64,000 nt of DNA from Pasteurella atlantica (GCF_963693435.1 NZ_OY856306.1:1860001-1924000), one strand, 5' to 3'; shown: positions 1 through 9,167, counted from the stretch's first letter. The notes: generated by a model not told the origin, from the letters alone. Translations and numbers: made by a program.

Positions 1-3000
1 TTCAATATTCTCTGTCTTCATTGATGTACCAAGACCAAAATGATCGACTCTATGATCCCCAAATTTTCTGTTATCATATTCGAAGAAACCACCTACACGA
101 GTAGTAGAGTTTTCTAATGGCATACTGAAACCAGCTTGGAAACCACCAAGAACAGATAATAAATCCATTTTCTCGTGATTATTCACAGATTGTTGTACTT
201 TCGTTAATGTATGCATTAATCCACCTTTAAGAGAGAAATACACATCATTATCTATATACTTAACAATTGATTTATCTACATAATAAAATGCATTTGTATA
301 GTCGTTATATTTGTTTAAATCAATGATAGTCACACCAGTAGGTTTATCTTTTAAATCAGATTTGGCAGCTTCAATTCTTGCTTTAGCATCATCCACTTCT
401 TTTTGTGTCGCATCAGCTTTTGCAAAAACGATTTCAGCAGCTGCAATTGCATCTGTTAATGCTTTTACAGACTTATCTGTTTTTTTGCTTGTATCTAATG
501 CTTTCGCATCTTTAATTGCTTTTTCCAATGCAGATTTATCTACAGTAACTTTATCTACAGTAGATTTATCTTTTAAAGCTGCTTTTGCATCTTCAATTGC
601 TACTTTTGCATCATCAACTTGTTGCTGTGTTGCATTAGCATCATCTCTTACAGTTTTAGCCACTGCAATCGCATCTGTTAATGCTTTTGCTGTTTCATCA
701 GTTTTACCTGTTGTATCTACAGCTTCAGCTTCTGTAATTGCGGTTTTTAATGCATCCTTGTTTACAACTGCTGGAGTTGGTGGTGTAGTTTCACCTGTGA
801 TTTTAGCTCGTTGTTCAGGAGTTAGCTTATTCGCAACATTGAATGGTAATGTTTTACCATCTTTCATTGTTAATACAATTGCAAGATTATCTTTTTTAAT
901 TTCTTCTTTAATGGTTTTTAATTTATCATCATCGATACGAACAGTACCATAGAAGTTTCTTGTCCATAAATCAGCTAATTTTCCATAAGATGTACCATTA
1001 ATCTCAATCGTTACGCCTGCCATTTCATCATCAGTAAGATTTTTACCATTTTTTAACGGCTCAAATTCTAATCTTAATTCGTCACCATATTGAGCTTTAG
1101 CTAAAGTGGCATCTTTTTTCAATGTGTATGCTGTAGCTGGTACGGGTTTGTCTTTCAATCCAGCTTTTGCATCTTCAATTGCTGCTTTTGCATCATCAAC
1201 TTGTTGCTGTGTTGCATTAGCATCATCTCTTACAGTTTTAGCCACTGCAATCGCGTCTGTTAATGCTTTTGCTGTTTCATCAGTTTTACCTGTTGTATCT
1301 ACAGCTTCAGCTTCTGTAATTGCAGTTTTTAATGCATCCTTGTTTACAACTGCTGGAGTTGGTGGTGTAGTTTCACCTGTGATTTTAGCTCGTTGTTCAG
1401 GAGTTAGCTTATTCGCAACATTGAATGGTAATGTTTTACCATCTTTCATTGTTAATACAATTGCAAGATTATCTTTTTTGATTTCTTCTTTAATGGTTTT
1501 TAATTTATCATCATCGATACGAACAGTACCATAGAAGTTTCTTGTCCATAAATCAGCTAATTTTCCATAAGATGTACCATTAATCTCAATCGTTACGCCT
1601 GCCATTTCATCATCAGTAAGATTTTTACCATTTTTTAACGGCTCAAATTCTAATCTTAATTCGTCACCATATTGAGCTTTAGCTAAAGTGGCATCTTTTT
1701 TCAATGTGTATGCTGTAGCTGGTACGGGTTTGTCTTTCAATCCAGCTTTTGCATCTTCAATTGCTGCTTTTGCATCATCAACTTGTTGCTGTGTTGCATT
1801 AGCATCATCTCTTACAGTTTTAGCCACTGCAATCGCGTCTGTTAATGCTTTTGCTGTTTCATCAGTTTTACCTGTTGTATCTACAGCTTCAGCTTCTGTA
1901 ATTGCGGTTTTTAATGCATCCTTGTTTACAACTGCTGGAGTTGGTGGTGTAGTTTCACCTGTGATTTTAGCTCGTTGTTCAGGAGTTAGCTTATTCGCAA
2001 CATTGAATGGTAATGTTTTACCATCTTTCATTGTTAATACAATTGCAAGATTATCTTTTTTAATTTCTTCTTTAATGGTTTTTAATTTATCATCATCGAT
2101 ACGAACAGTACCATAGAAGTTTCTTGTCCATAAATCAGCTAATTTTCCATAAGATGTACCATTAATCTCAATCGTTACGCCTGCCATTTCATCATCAGTA
2201 AGATTTTTACCATTTTTTAACGGCTCAAATTCTAATCTTAATTCGTCACCATATTGAGCTTTAGCTAAAGTGGCATCTTTTTTCAATGTGTATGCTGTAG
2301 CTGGTACGGGTTTGTCTTTCAATCCAGCTTTTGCATCTTCAATTGCTGCTTTTGCATCATCAACTTGTTGCTGTGTTGCATTAGCATCATCTCTTACAGT
2401 TTTAGCCACTGCAATCGCGTCTGTTAATGCTTTTGCTGTTTCATCAGTTTTACCTGTTGTATCTACAGCTTCAGCTTCTGTAATTGCGGTTTTTAATGCA
2501 TCCTTGTTTACAACTGCTGGAGTTGGTGGTGTAGTTTCACCTGTGATTTTAGCTCGTTGTTCAGGAGTTAGCTTATTCGCAACATTGAATGGTAATGTTT
2601 TACCATCTTTCATTGTTAATACAATTGCAAGATTATCTTTTTTGATTTCTTCTTTAATGGTTTTTAATTTATCATCATCGATACGAACAGTACCATAGAA
2701 GTTTCTTGTCCATAAATCAGCTAATTTTCCATAAGATGTACCATTAATCTCAATCGTTACGCCTGCCATTTCATCATCAGTAAGATTTTTACCATTTTTT
2801 AACGGCTCAAATTCTAATCTTAATTCGTCACCATATTCTGCTTTAACTAAAGTGGCATCTTTTTTCAATGTGTATGCTGTAGCTGGTGGAGTAGTAGTTC
2901 CATTATTATTACTTGCATTCGCATCATAAAGACCATTTGTCATATTTGGTGAACTCGCCCAGTTTGAATTACCGTTATATTCAATACGTAGGTTTAATTG

Positions 3001-3435
3001 CTGATCCCCAATAACAGGTTTTAATTTTTCTTTTAATGTTGTTTCACTTGTTGTATAAAGCTTCGTTCCTTGACCATAACCTGTACCACTAAAACCAATT
3101 TCTTTCATTGTTCCTAATTTTTTATCATTTGCATACAGTACGGCTTTTTCTAGGAATGTAGGAATGTCTGAATTATCCATTGCGTCATTATTCCAACCAT
3201 ATTGACCTTCAGAGACCAGTTTCATTTTTAATACATACTGACCATTATCATCATTTAATGTAGGTGGATTACCAGTAATATCAATTTTAACTTTTTGAGC
3301 GACAGCAAAAGTAGATATATTCGTTGGTGTAGCTTGAACCATTGTTGGAACTGTTGCAACTCCACCCATAACAAAACACATTGCAAGTGCCTGACTTAAA
3401 AAGTTTTTTTTAAACTTCATTGAACTTTGCTTCAT
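1..3435 (-). CDS. Large repeat-bearing secreted surface protein, probable autotransporter (partial, 3' end outside window)
   Basis: An open frame runs from 3435 off the left edge with 1145 codons visible. The ATG at 3435 follows GAGGA with 7-base spacing. Residues 1-35 form a signal peptide with a likely cut after VQA. Residues about 36-187 are a unique, beta-rich-looking domain. Residues 188-963 are four near-identical 194-residue units. Each unit has a mixed domain of about 115 residues, a Pro/Thr linker (TTPPTP) and a helical module of about 63 residues (KTDETAKALTDAI, DDANATQQQVDDAK) resembling FIVAR modules of Gram-positive surface proteins. A fifth, diverged FIVAR-like module covers about 964-1036. 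The remaining residues alternate Gly and aromatics (LGGFQAGFSMPL, RVGGFFEYDNRKFGDH) like the start of an autotransporter beta-barrel. A cell-surface adhesin or ligand-binding role is inferred. The neighbouring haemoglobin receptor allows, but does not prove, a role in haem capture. Confidence 0.8.
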   Translation of the reverse strand, partial: MKQSSMKFKKNFLSQALAMCFVMGGVATVPTMVQATPTNISTFAVAQKVKIDITGNPPTLNDDNGQYVLKMKLVSEGQYGWNNDAMDNSDIPTFLEKAVLYANDKKLGTMKEIGFSGTGYGQGTKLYTTSETTLKEKLKPVIGDQQLNLRIEYNGNSNWASSPNMTNGLYDANASNNNGTTTPPATAYTLKKDATLVKAEYGDELRLEFEPLKNGKNLTDDEMAGVTIEINGTSYGKLADLWTRNFYGTVRIDDDKLKTIKEEIKKDNLAIVLTMKDGKTLPFNVANKLTPEQRAKITGETTPPTPAVVNKDALKTAITEAEAVDTTGKTDETAKALTDAIAVAKTVRDDANATQQQVDDAKAAIEDAKAGLKDKPVPATAYTLKKDATLAKAQYGDELRLEFEPLKNGKNLTDDEMAGVTIEINGTSYGKLADLWTRNFYGTVRIDDDKLKTIKEEIKKDNLAIVLTMKDGKTLPFNVANKLTPEQRAKITGETTPPTPAVVNKDALKTAITEAEAVDTTGKTDETAKALTDAIAVAKTVRDDANATQQQVDDAKAAIEDAKAGLKDKPVPATAYTLKKDATLAKAQYGDELRLEFEPLKNGKNLTDDEMAGVTIEINGTSYGKLADLWTRNFYGTVRIDDDKLKTIKEEIKKDNLAIVLTMKDGKTLPFNVANKLTPEQRAKITGETTPPTPAVVNKDALKTAITEAEAVDTTGKTDETAKALTDAIAVAKTVRDDANATQQQVDDAKAAIEDAKAGLKDKPVPATAYTLKKDATLAKAQYGDELRLEFEPLKNGKNLTDDEMAGVTIEINGTSYGKLADLWTRNFYGTVRIDDDKLKTIKEEIKKDNLAIVLTMKDGKTLPFNVANKLTPEQRAKITGETTPPTPAVVNKDALKTAITEAEAVDTTGKTDETAKALTDAIAVAKTVRDDANATQQQVDDAKVAIEDAKAALKDKSTVDKVTVDKSALEKAIKDAKALDTSKKTDKSVKALTDAIAAAEIVFAKADATQKEVDDAKARIEAAKSDLKDKPTGVTIIDLNKYNDYTNAFYYVDKSIVKYIDNDVYFSLKGGLMHTLTKVQQSVNNHEKMDLLSVLGGFQAGFSMPLENSTTRVGGFFEYDNRKFGDHRVDHFGLGTSMKTENIE
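547..2874 (-). repeat. Four tandem 582-bp coding repeats
   Basis: Units lie at 2293-2874, 1711-2292, 1129-1710 and 547-1128, each exactly 582 bp (194 codons), so copy-number change would keep the frame. They are almost identical at nucleotide level. The first unit in translation order has LVKAEYGDE where the others have LAKAQYGDE. The fourth diverges in its last helix. One silent position (TTTTTTG or TTTTTTA before ATTTCTTC) alternates G, A, G, A in the order 2293, 1711, 1129, 547. Confidence 0.95.
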
Positions 3436-3473
3436 ATTTTTATCCTCAGTAAATTAACAAAAAATGGAGTTAT

Positions 3474-3502
3474 ATTATACGATTAAATACAAATGCAAAC
3501 AA
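3474..3502 (-). promoter_or_regulatory. Promoter of the repeat-protein gene with overlapping palindrome
   Basis: On the minus strand TTGTTT (3497-3502) and a perfect TATAAT (3474-3479) are separated by 17 bases, 38 bases upstream of the start codon. The palindrome AACAATTGTT (3498-3507) overlaps the -35 hexamer and could be an operator. No regulator can be assigned with confidence. Confidence 0.55.
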
Positions 3503-3598
3503 TTGTTATTTATTATTTTCGTGATCTAATAGACAAAAATCAGAGTACTTGTCTCTTTGCGATAAACTATTGTAGAATGGAATAATAAGAAAAGATAA

Positions 3599-3651
3599 AG
3601 CGGTCAGAATTTTTTAATTTTTTGCAAATTTGTTAAAAATTCTGATCGCTT
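3599..3651 (-). terminator. Paired uptake-signal hairpin downstream of vapC
   Basis: Inverted arms AAGCGGTCAGAATTTTT and AAAAATTCTGATCGCTT flank a TTTGCAAA core, with one mismatch in the stem. Its position just after vapC and before the promoter of the next gene fits a terminator built from two uptake-signal cores. The T-rich stem makes directionality unclear. Confidence 0.55.
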
Positions 3652-3723
3652 GCGTTTAGTGTTATTTGTATTTAATGGATATCTTAAAGTAAGTTAGGGG
3701 AATAGAAATTAAGAATTAAGAGA

Positions 3724-4122
3724 TTATATCCAATTATCTAGTTGTAGCCCATTAACTCGATTAAATTCTTTTTGGTTATTCGTTACCAAAATTATATTTT
3801 GGCTTAATGCGTGACCTGCTATCATTGTGTCATACGAACCAATAGGCATTCCTTTCCTTTCTAAAGTAGCTCTAATTTTAGCTGTATATGTTGCAGCCAT
3901 TACGTCATAATCAAGTATAAGTAAATTTTCTGTAAACGCGTTAACGGCATACCATGCTTTATCTCTATTAGCAGACTTTTCTGCACCATATAATAATTCA
4001 GCGAGTGTTATGTTGCTAATGCAAACATTTTTTTGGTGTTGAATCAGCTTTTTTCGTACTTTTTGAGGTTTATTGTTCATTGCGTAGATACAAATGTTGG
4101 TATCTAACATATAAGTTATCAT
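3724..4122 (-). CDS. vapC: VapC-family PIN-domain ribonuclease toxin
   Basis: This 132-residue protein has the PIN-domain signature MLDTNICIYAM at residues 5-15, where the Asp is a predicted metal ligand. It also has an acidic residue in NITLAELLYGAE and a C-terminal SYDTMIAGHA motif carrying another acidic residue. VapC toxins are Mg-dependent RNases, often cutting tRNA, that are held inactive by VapB. The start overlaps the vapB stop by 4 bases (ATGA), so the pair is translationally coupled. All recognisable acidic residues are present, so the toxin looks intact. Confidence 0.88.
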   Translation of the reverse strand: MITYMLDTNICIYAMNNKPQKVRKKLIQHQKNVCISNITLAELLYGAEKSANRDKAWYAVNAFTENLLILDYDVMAATYTAKIRATLERKGMPIGSYDTMIAGHALSQNIILVTNNQKEFNRVNGLQLDNWI

Positions 4123-4361
4123 ATATGAAGATCCTTACGCTCTTGTTGTTCTGGTTGAATACGTTCTTGCATAAAATCATTCGGTACTTCAATATTGTCA
4201 AAAAAATTATCCCAGCCAGTTGTTTTTTGATTTTTTGTACAATAAGATTTCATAAACTCACGAAGAACTAAACTAGCACTATGACCTTTTTGGCGACATA
4301 TAGACATAAATGTATTTTTCAATTCTTCTTCAACTTTGATATTTAATATTCTTTGTGTCAT
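4119..4361 (-). CDS. vapB: VapB-family antitoxin (ribbon-helix-helix)
   Basis: This 80-residue protein starts with MTQRILNIKVEEELKNTFM and continues GHSASLVLREFM, the beta-strand plus two-helix pattern of an RHH DNA-binding domain. The acidic, Trp/Phe-containing tail (WDNFFDNIEV) is the usual toxin-blocking segment. The start follows AGGAG. Family members repress their own operon and neutralise the PIN toxin. The pair sits between two surface/iron-uptake genes on the same strand. Confidence 0.85.
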   Translation of the reverse strand: MTQRILNIKVEEELKNTFMSICRQKGHSASLVLREFMKSYCTKNQKTTGWDNFFDNIEVPNDFMQERIQPEQQERKDLHI

Positions 4362-4441
4362 AAATGCTCCTGAGGTAAAGAATTAGTAAAGACAAATTAT
4401 ATACTAAAAGATGATTTTTACAAATATAAATAGAAAAAATA

Positions 4442-4495
4442 AAGCGGTCAATATTTTTTAACTTTTTGCAAATTTGTTAAAAATATTGACCGCTT
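4442..4495 (-). terminator. Paired uptake-signal hairpin downstream of the haemoglobin receptor gene
   Basis: AAGCGGTCAATATTTTTTAA and TTAAAAATATTGACCGCTT form a nearly perfect long stem around TTTGCAAATTTG. The right arm contains an exact uptake 9-mer (4489-4497). It lies 33 bases after the receptor stop codon and probably acts as the terminator. Confidence 0.65.
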
Positions 4496-4527
4496 GTGTT
4501 TGGCTTATTTTTTATTTAAGTCAGATT

Positions 4528-7500
4528 TTAGAACTCATAACTTAGGTTAAGTTTGAAGTTTCTACCCGGAGCAGAAAATCTTTCTATTCCTTGATCTGCA
4601 TAGCCACAACCTAATCCTGGAGTTGCTTTTTTACAAATCATATTACTGGTACCAAATTGACGAATTGAACGAATACTTTCCCAAGTTGCATATTCTTGAT
4701 CAAATAAGTTATATACACCTGCTTGAATAATCAGATCTTTAATTGGTTTATAAAATCCAATTACATCAAATACATTATAAGCTTTACTTAAATGTTTTGC
4801 ATAAGTCCCTTCATCAGGTCCATTGAATATTCCTTGATCTGCACCGTGATAAGGATTATAGCTTGCTGTTTTCTTTTTCGCTGAAGCGTGTGTATAGAAA
4901 ATATCAAATCCATAATCTTGCTCTGGAGAAACATAACCAACACTTAAGATTTGTTTCATAGGTTGAATAGCATTGATAGCGTGCCACATTTCTCTTTCAT
5001 TACCAGCAGAATCAGTATCAATACCGAACGTTTTACCTTTTTGATATTCAAATTTATACCCAATATTAAACCCATTTGGTTTATCTAATAAATCAGATAA
5101 ATACAGTTTTGCAGCAATACTTAACCCTTGTACTTTAGCTTTCGAGTTATTGCGGTTTTGGTAAAGGCGATAAGGAATACCACTTGTTTGTCCTTTACTA
5201 TTTTTAAACTGTGTATAACCTTTAAAAGCTAATTCTATAAAGTTTTGATAATCTGTTCTAAATGCTCCTAACGTAATAAAACTATTGTTTTTATGAAATG
5301 TTAATGCAACTTCTTTTGTTTTAGCTTTTTCTACTTTTAAATCTAAATTAGGTTTAATTGAAAAATCAGGATGTTTAAAGGTAAAATACAGTTCATCTGA
5401 TGTTGGAATTCTAAACCCTGTTGAGTATTTTGCTTGTATTCTTAAATAATCAGTAGGATCAAATATTCCTGCTAAACTATAAGAACTATTGCTAAATTTA
5501 CGTTTTTGTTTTGCTAAATACTCCATATTTTCTTCTGCAGTTCCATTAAGAAGTACGCCATCATAAAGCCCTTTAGGTAACGCAGGATCTACCCCCACCT
5601 TATAATGTGGTTTATGTGAAACTCTGTCATAACGATAGCCAAGATCAAACGCAACTTTATCATTAATACGAATATTGTCTGAAATATGGAACTCACCTGA
5701 TTTTGTTACAACAGGCATTAAAAATGTTTCAGCTCCTGAACTTCTATTACAGAAAATAGAAAATCTTTTATTACAAGTAGGGTTCCCATTTTCATCGATA
5801 TCATCCATATCACTGATTGCCCACCATTTATGATTAATAGATCCATAACCAGTATAGTTAATCATCGATTTCTCGGTTTTCTCATAAGAAATACCATAGG
5901 CAAGATCATTATCAATATCTTTGACAGTAAAGAATTTAGTTAAATCAAGTTTTAACTGTAAAGTATCTGTATTTAATGAACGATCTGTCCAAATATTGGT
6001 TTCGTATCCTCTAGAACCTGGTAAAATTAAACGATATTCATCTGAATTATTGTAACCAACCTTACCTGTTTTAGACCATTCTGATGGAGCATCAGCTCGC
6101 CAGCCTTCATAGTTTGGATCATTCCAATAGTCACCTTTGTCATCCCAATAGGTTTCTTGTGGTAAAATATGTTTGTAATGTGCTCCACCACGTTTAATAT
6201 CTTCAACAACAAAGACGGTTTTTTTACGTTTAATAATATCAATTTGATTCCAATTTGAATCCCAATCAATATCTGGCCATTCTCTTACAATAACAGTTTG
6301 TTCTTTATTTAAATCAATATCTGCATATTTTTTATCATCAACGAATTTATTACCAGATATATGATGATATCTTATCGATCCACTACAGTCGAATTTAGAA
6401 CAATCTAAAAATACTTCTCTGGAATCAGTCGCATTGCTCCATAAGTCTTTTTGGTTGCGTTTAATCATTTTACCTTCCCAGTTTTCTGTTTCATCTGGAT
6501 AAGGTAGTTCTTTCCCATTTTTATCAACTAACGTGACTATTCTCTCACCGTTTTTCTTACCACTATAATCATAAGCCTCAGTTTCACCAACAGCAATTTC
6601 ATTTCCTTTGTTATCTACCAGTTTTCCATCTTTAAGTTGAATACCTAATGGGTTTTGAACACCTCTACAAGCATCAACACCATCACAATACTCATCGGTT
6701 CTTGCTTTTTGTGAAATTTTTTGTTTTGACACGCTGACTTTCAAACTATCCCAAAGTGGAGTTTCTGAGTAATTTTCAAACATAAATGCTACATTTCTAC
6801 GATTACTTTTGTCATTAGTATGGCGTGAATCAACTTCTGGTTTATCTCGCTCTGTTTGCATTGGTGCAAGCGTGTAAGACCAATCTGTTCCTTTACTATG
6901 ATTTTTATAATCATCATACATTACAGTGAAACGATTATTTTCATTAGGATTATAAGATAATTTAAATAAAGTACTTTCTTTACTAATATTATAAGGATCT
7001 GCTTTCTGACGAGAACGACCTTGAGAACCTAATTCTGGAATATCGGGATAATCATCATAACCAAAGTTTTCTAATTCATGTCCATCTCTATCTGTACGTA
7101 TCACTAATGCATCAAAATCTTTAAAACGCCCTGCTAAAGTATGAGAAAACATTTTTTCATTATTCGCCGTTGCATAACCCGTTTTAAATTTATAGTAAAA
7201 ATCTTTACCCATTAAGAAATCACGTGCATCTTTAGTTTCAAAAATGACGGCACCACCTAATGCTCCACTTCCCACTTTAGTTGAATCTGAACCTTTGGCT
7301 AGGTTTACTTGTTTAATTGTTTCTACTTCAATACCATTACGGGTATTATTAAAGTTTCCATAACCTTCAAAGAGTTCCTTAAAGCCTTGTGAAGAAATCG
7401 TTTGAGCTTGAGCAAGTCCATCAATAGTAATATTTACACGGTTTTCTTCCACACCACGAACCGCATAACCACTTGCCCCCATTCGTCCTTTTTCAACAAC

Positions 7501-7737
7501 AGTAATGCCAGTTTCATATTTTACTAAATCACGTGTACTTGATATTTGTTGCTTTTCTAAGGTTTTTGCTGTTTTAACCGTTTCACCTACTTTCTTATTT
7601 TGAATACTTTCAGGTGTGTCAATAACATTAATGGTACCTAATGTTGCTTCTTCTGCGAGAGCATTAGTGATAGATAAGGAGAGCAAGGAGTAACAAAATA
7701 ACTTCGTTACTCCCCCTCGGTTTGATAATTTTTGCAT
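4528..7737 (-). CDS. TonB-dependent haemoglobin-type outer-membrane receptor (HgbA/HmbR-like)
   Basis: The start at 7737 is chosen because GGGAGGT lies just upstream; the frame extends further to 7788 without support. The protein has 1069 residues: a signal peptide cut after A28, a TonB-box-like stretch (LGTINVID), then a plug with RGVEENRVNITIDGLAQ and VGSGALGGAVIFETKDA. The rest is a 22-strand-type barrel ending in the canonical terminal Phe (NLSYEF). F775-R-I-P followed by HPDF and KPNL resembles the FRAP/NPEL region of haemoglobin receptors. Paired Cys occur in DEYCDGVDACRG, FLDCSKFDCSG and CKKATPGLGC. HgbA and HmbR proteins bind haemoglobin and import haem using TonB energy. The length is somewhat above what I recall for HgbA, mainly through a Trp/Asp-rich mid-barrel segment. 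Transferrin-type ligands cannot be excluded. Confidence 0.85.
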   Translation of the reverse strand: MQKLSNRGGVTKLFCYSLLSLSITNALAEEATLGTINVIDTPESIQNKKVGETVKTAKTLEKQQISSTRDLVKYETGITVVEKGRMGASGYAVRGVEENRVNITIDGLAQAQTISSQGFKELFEGYGNFNNTRNGIEVETIKQVNLAKGSDSTKVGSGALGGAVIFETKDARDFLMGKDFYYKFKTGYATANNEKMFSHTLAGRFKDFDALVIRTDRDGHELENFGYDDYPDIPELGSQGRSRQKADPYNISKESTLFKLSYNPNENNRFTVMYDDYKNHSKGTDWSYTLAPMQTERDKPEVDSRHTNDKSNRRNVAFMFENYSETPLWDSLKVSVSKQKISQKARTDEYCDGVDACRGVQNPLGIQLKDGKLVDNKGNEIAVGETEAYDYSGKKNGERIVTLVDKNGKELPYPDETENWEGKMIKRNQKDLWSNATDSREVFLDCSKFDCSGSIRYHHISGNKFVDDKKYADIDLNKEQTVIVREWPDIDWDSNWNQIDIIKRKKTVFVVEDIKRGGAHYKHILPQETYWDDKGDYWNDPNYEGWRADAPSEWSKTGKVGYNNSDEYRLILPGSRGYETNIWTDRSLNTDTLQLKLDLTKFFTVKDIDNDLAYGISYEKTEKSMINYTGYGSINHKWWAISDMDDIDENGNPTCNKRFSIFCNRSSGAETFLMPVVTKSGEFHISDNIRINDKVAFDLGYRYDRVSHKPHYKVGVDPALPKGLYDGVLLNGTAEENMEYLAKQKRKFSNSSYSLAGIFDPTDYLRIQAKYSTGFRIPTSDELYFTFKHPDFSIKPNLDLKVEKAKTKEVALTFHKNNSFITLGAFRTDYQNFIELAFKGYTQFKNSKGQTSGIPYRLYQNRNNSKAKVQGLSIAAKLYLSDLLDKPNGFNIGYKFEYQKGKTFGIDTDSAGNEREMWHAINAIQPMKQILSVGYVSPEQDYGFDIFYTHASAKKKTASYNPYHGADQGIFNGPDEGTYAKHLSKAYNVFDVIGFYKPIKDLIIQAGVYNLFDQEYATWESIRSIRQFGTSNMICKKATPGLGCGYADQGIERFSAPGRNFKLNLSYEF

Positions 7738-7813
7738 AGAACCTCCCTCAAAATTAGTAGAAATAAGATAAAAAAACAAGAAACACAAACAAAAACAGTT
7801 CGTATTTCCGTCA

Positions 7814-7819
7814 ATTATA
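7814..7819 (-). promoter_or_regulatory. Probable -10 box of the receptor gene
   Basis: A perfect TATAAT on the minus strand lies 76 bases upstream of the start codon. The -35 is poor (TAGTTT at 17-base spacing). The leader between them is T-rich. No CCAA-type phase-variable tract is present, unlike many Haemophilus haemoglobin receptor genes, and no convincing Fur box was seen. Confidence 0.4.
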
Positions 7820-7893
7820 CGTGAATTTATTAGGATAAACTACCATCTCTCTTGATTGAGATTTATTATTTTGTTGTGAAACAATTCAAGCGG

Positions 7894-9015
7894 TTACTTT
7901 ACCATCACTTTTTGCAATTCTTTTCCAAATTCTTCCCGCCAGCCTGTCAATAATTCAGGTAATTGTTGAGGCTCTTGTCCTTTTTTAATCCAATCAAATA
8001 GCTGATTTAACTGACGCTTACTTGCCAGTAAACCTTGATCTAAATTATCAGGACAAATCTGTTTGAGTTTTTGTTGTAAAGCTTTCATCATTTGTTTATA
8101 TCCCTCTTCATCCACCAATCGTGTAATTTTAGAGGGATAGTTTTCAGGAGCGACTTCTCTGCCCTGTTCAACTAATTTTAAAATTTTCTTACCGTGAATG
8201 CGTACTTCATTGGGGTGCATAAATTCAAGTAAAGTAGCGGTATGTTTCGGTTGTAATTCTGCAATTTTCCATAAATGCTCTGCTTTTATCACAAAATTTA
8301 AAGCAAGATCACGTTTTTTCGCCTCTTCATATCTCCATTTCGCTAATAGCTGTAATACCGCCAATTGTTGTGGTTCTAATCGCCACGCATTGGTAATCTT
8401 TTTATACAATTTATCTACATCAAGGGGTTGTTTACGTTTATCTATCTCTGCTTGGCATTCTTGAATAATCGCTTCTCGCCAATCACTTTTTGCAAATTCT
8501 GTTTGTAGTTGTTGATAAACGGGCAATAAATACCATACATCAGCGGCAGCATATTGTAATTGTATTTCACTTAATGGGCGTTTTAACCAATCGGTACGAG
8601 AAGCCCCTTTATCTAATTCGATATCTAAATAATGTTGTACTAATTTGGCAAAACCTGTTGATGTACCTAGCCCTAAAAATGCTGCCATAATTTGTGTATC
8701 TAACATTGGTTGTGGCATTTGATTGAAATAGTGTTGAAAAACCTCTAAATCTTCACTACAAGCGTGCAGGACTTTAATAATATTTTGGTTAGCTAATAAT
8801 TCTACAAAAGGACTAAAATCATCAATACTCATAGGATCGATTAAATAAACCGTTTTTCCATCAAAAAGTTGAATAAGCCCTAATTTAGGATAAAACGTGC
8901 GAGTACGCACAAACTCAGTATCGAGCATTACTGCTGTTTGTAAACTGGCTTGATTGCAAGCTTCTTGAAGGGCTGTGTGAGAATTAATCCACTGATAAGT
9001 TATTTTTTTATTCAT
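7894..9015 (-). CDS. rnd: Ribonuclease D
   Basis: This 373-residue protein is a DEDDy 3'-5' exoribonuclease that trims tRNA precursors and other small RNAs. The catalytic set is visible: D32 and E34 (LDTEF), D89 (SEDLEVF), and Y155/D159 (YAAADVW). The second half contains the HRDC-type helical domains (LAVLQLLAKWRYEEAKKRD). Length fits the family. The gene is monocistronic: its neighbours are the receptor gene on the same strand, separated by about 156 bases, and the divergent bioD. Confidence 0.95.
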   Translation of the reverse strand: MNKKITYQWINSHTALQEACNQASLQTAVMLDTEFVRTRTFYPKLGLIQLFDGKTVYLIDPMSIDDFSPFVELLANQNIIKVLHACSEDLEVFQHYFNQMPQPMLDTQIMAAFLGLGTSTGFAKLVQHYLDIELDKGASRTDWLKRPLSEIQLQYAAADVWYLLPVYQQLQTEFAKSDWREAIIQECQAEIDKRKQPLDVDKLYKKITNAWRLEPQQLAVLQLLAKWRYEEAKKRDLALNFVIKAEHLWKIAELQPKHTATLLEFMHPNEVRIHGKKILKLVEQGREVAPENYPSKITRLVDEEGYKQMMKALQQKLKQICPDNLDQGLLASKRQLNQLFDWIKKGQEPQQLPELLTGWREEFGKELQKVMVK

Positions 9016-9167
9016 TCTATTTTCACTTTTAGTTAGTTTTTGTAAATTCTAAAGGTTATCCTACCGCTTGCCAACCTAATTAAAATCATCAACCTTGATC
9101 TAGGACATAACTTATATTTTATTTTTTCGTTAAAATATTGTTAATTTTGGTAAATTAGGAATAAAAA

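Noticed and set aside
311-2698. Open frames on the plus strand across the 582-bp repeats (142 and 213 codons)
   Set aside because: They are antisense to a continuous minus-strand gene, repeat with its period and have no ribosome sites. They are shadows of the repeat gene.
547-2874. CRISPR-like array
   Set aside because: Units are 582 bp, contiguous and coding, with no spacers and no cas genes.
547-2874. NEAT haem-binding domain in the repeat units
   Set aside because: The length suits, but I see no YxxxY haem-ligand signature, so the name is not used.
4528-7788. Receptor start at 7788
   Set aside because: The extra 17 residues (MCFLFFYLISTNFEGGS) precede a standard signal peptide, and the clear GGGAGGT serves the ATG at 7737.
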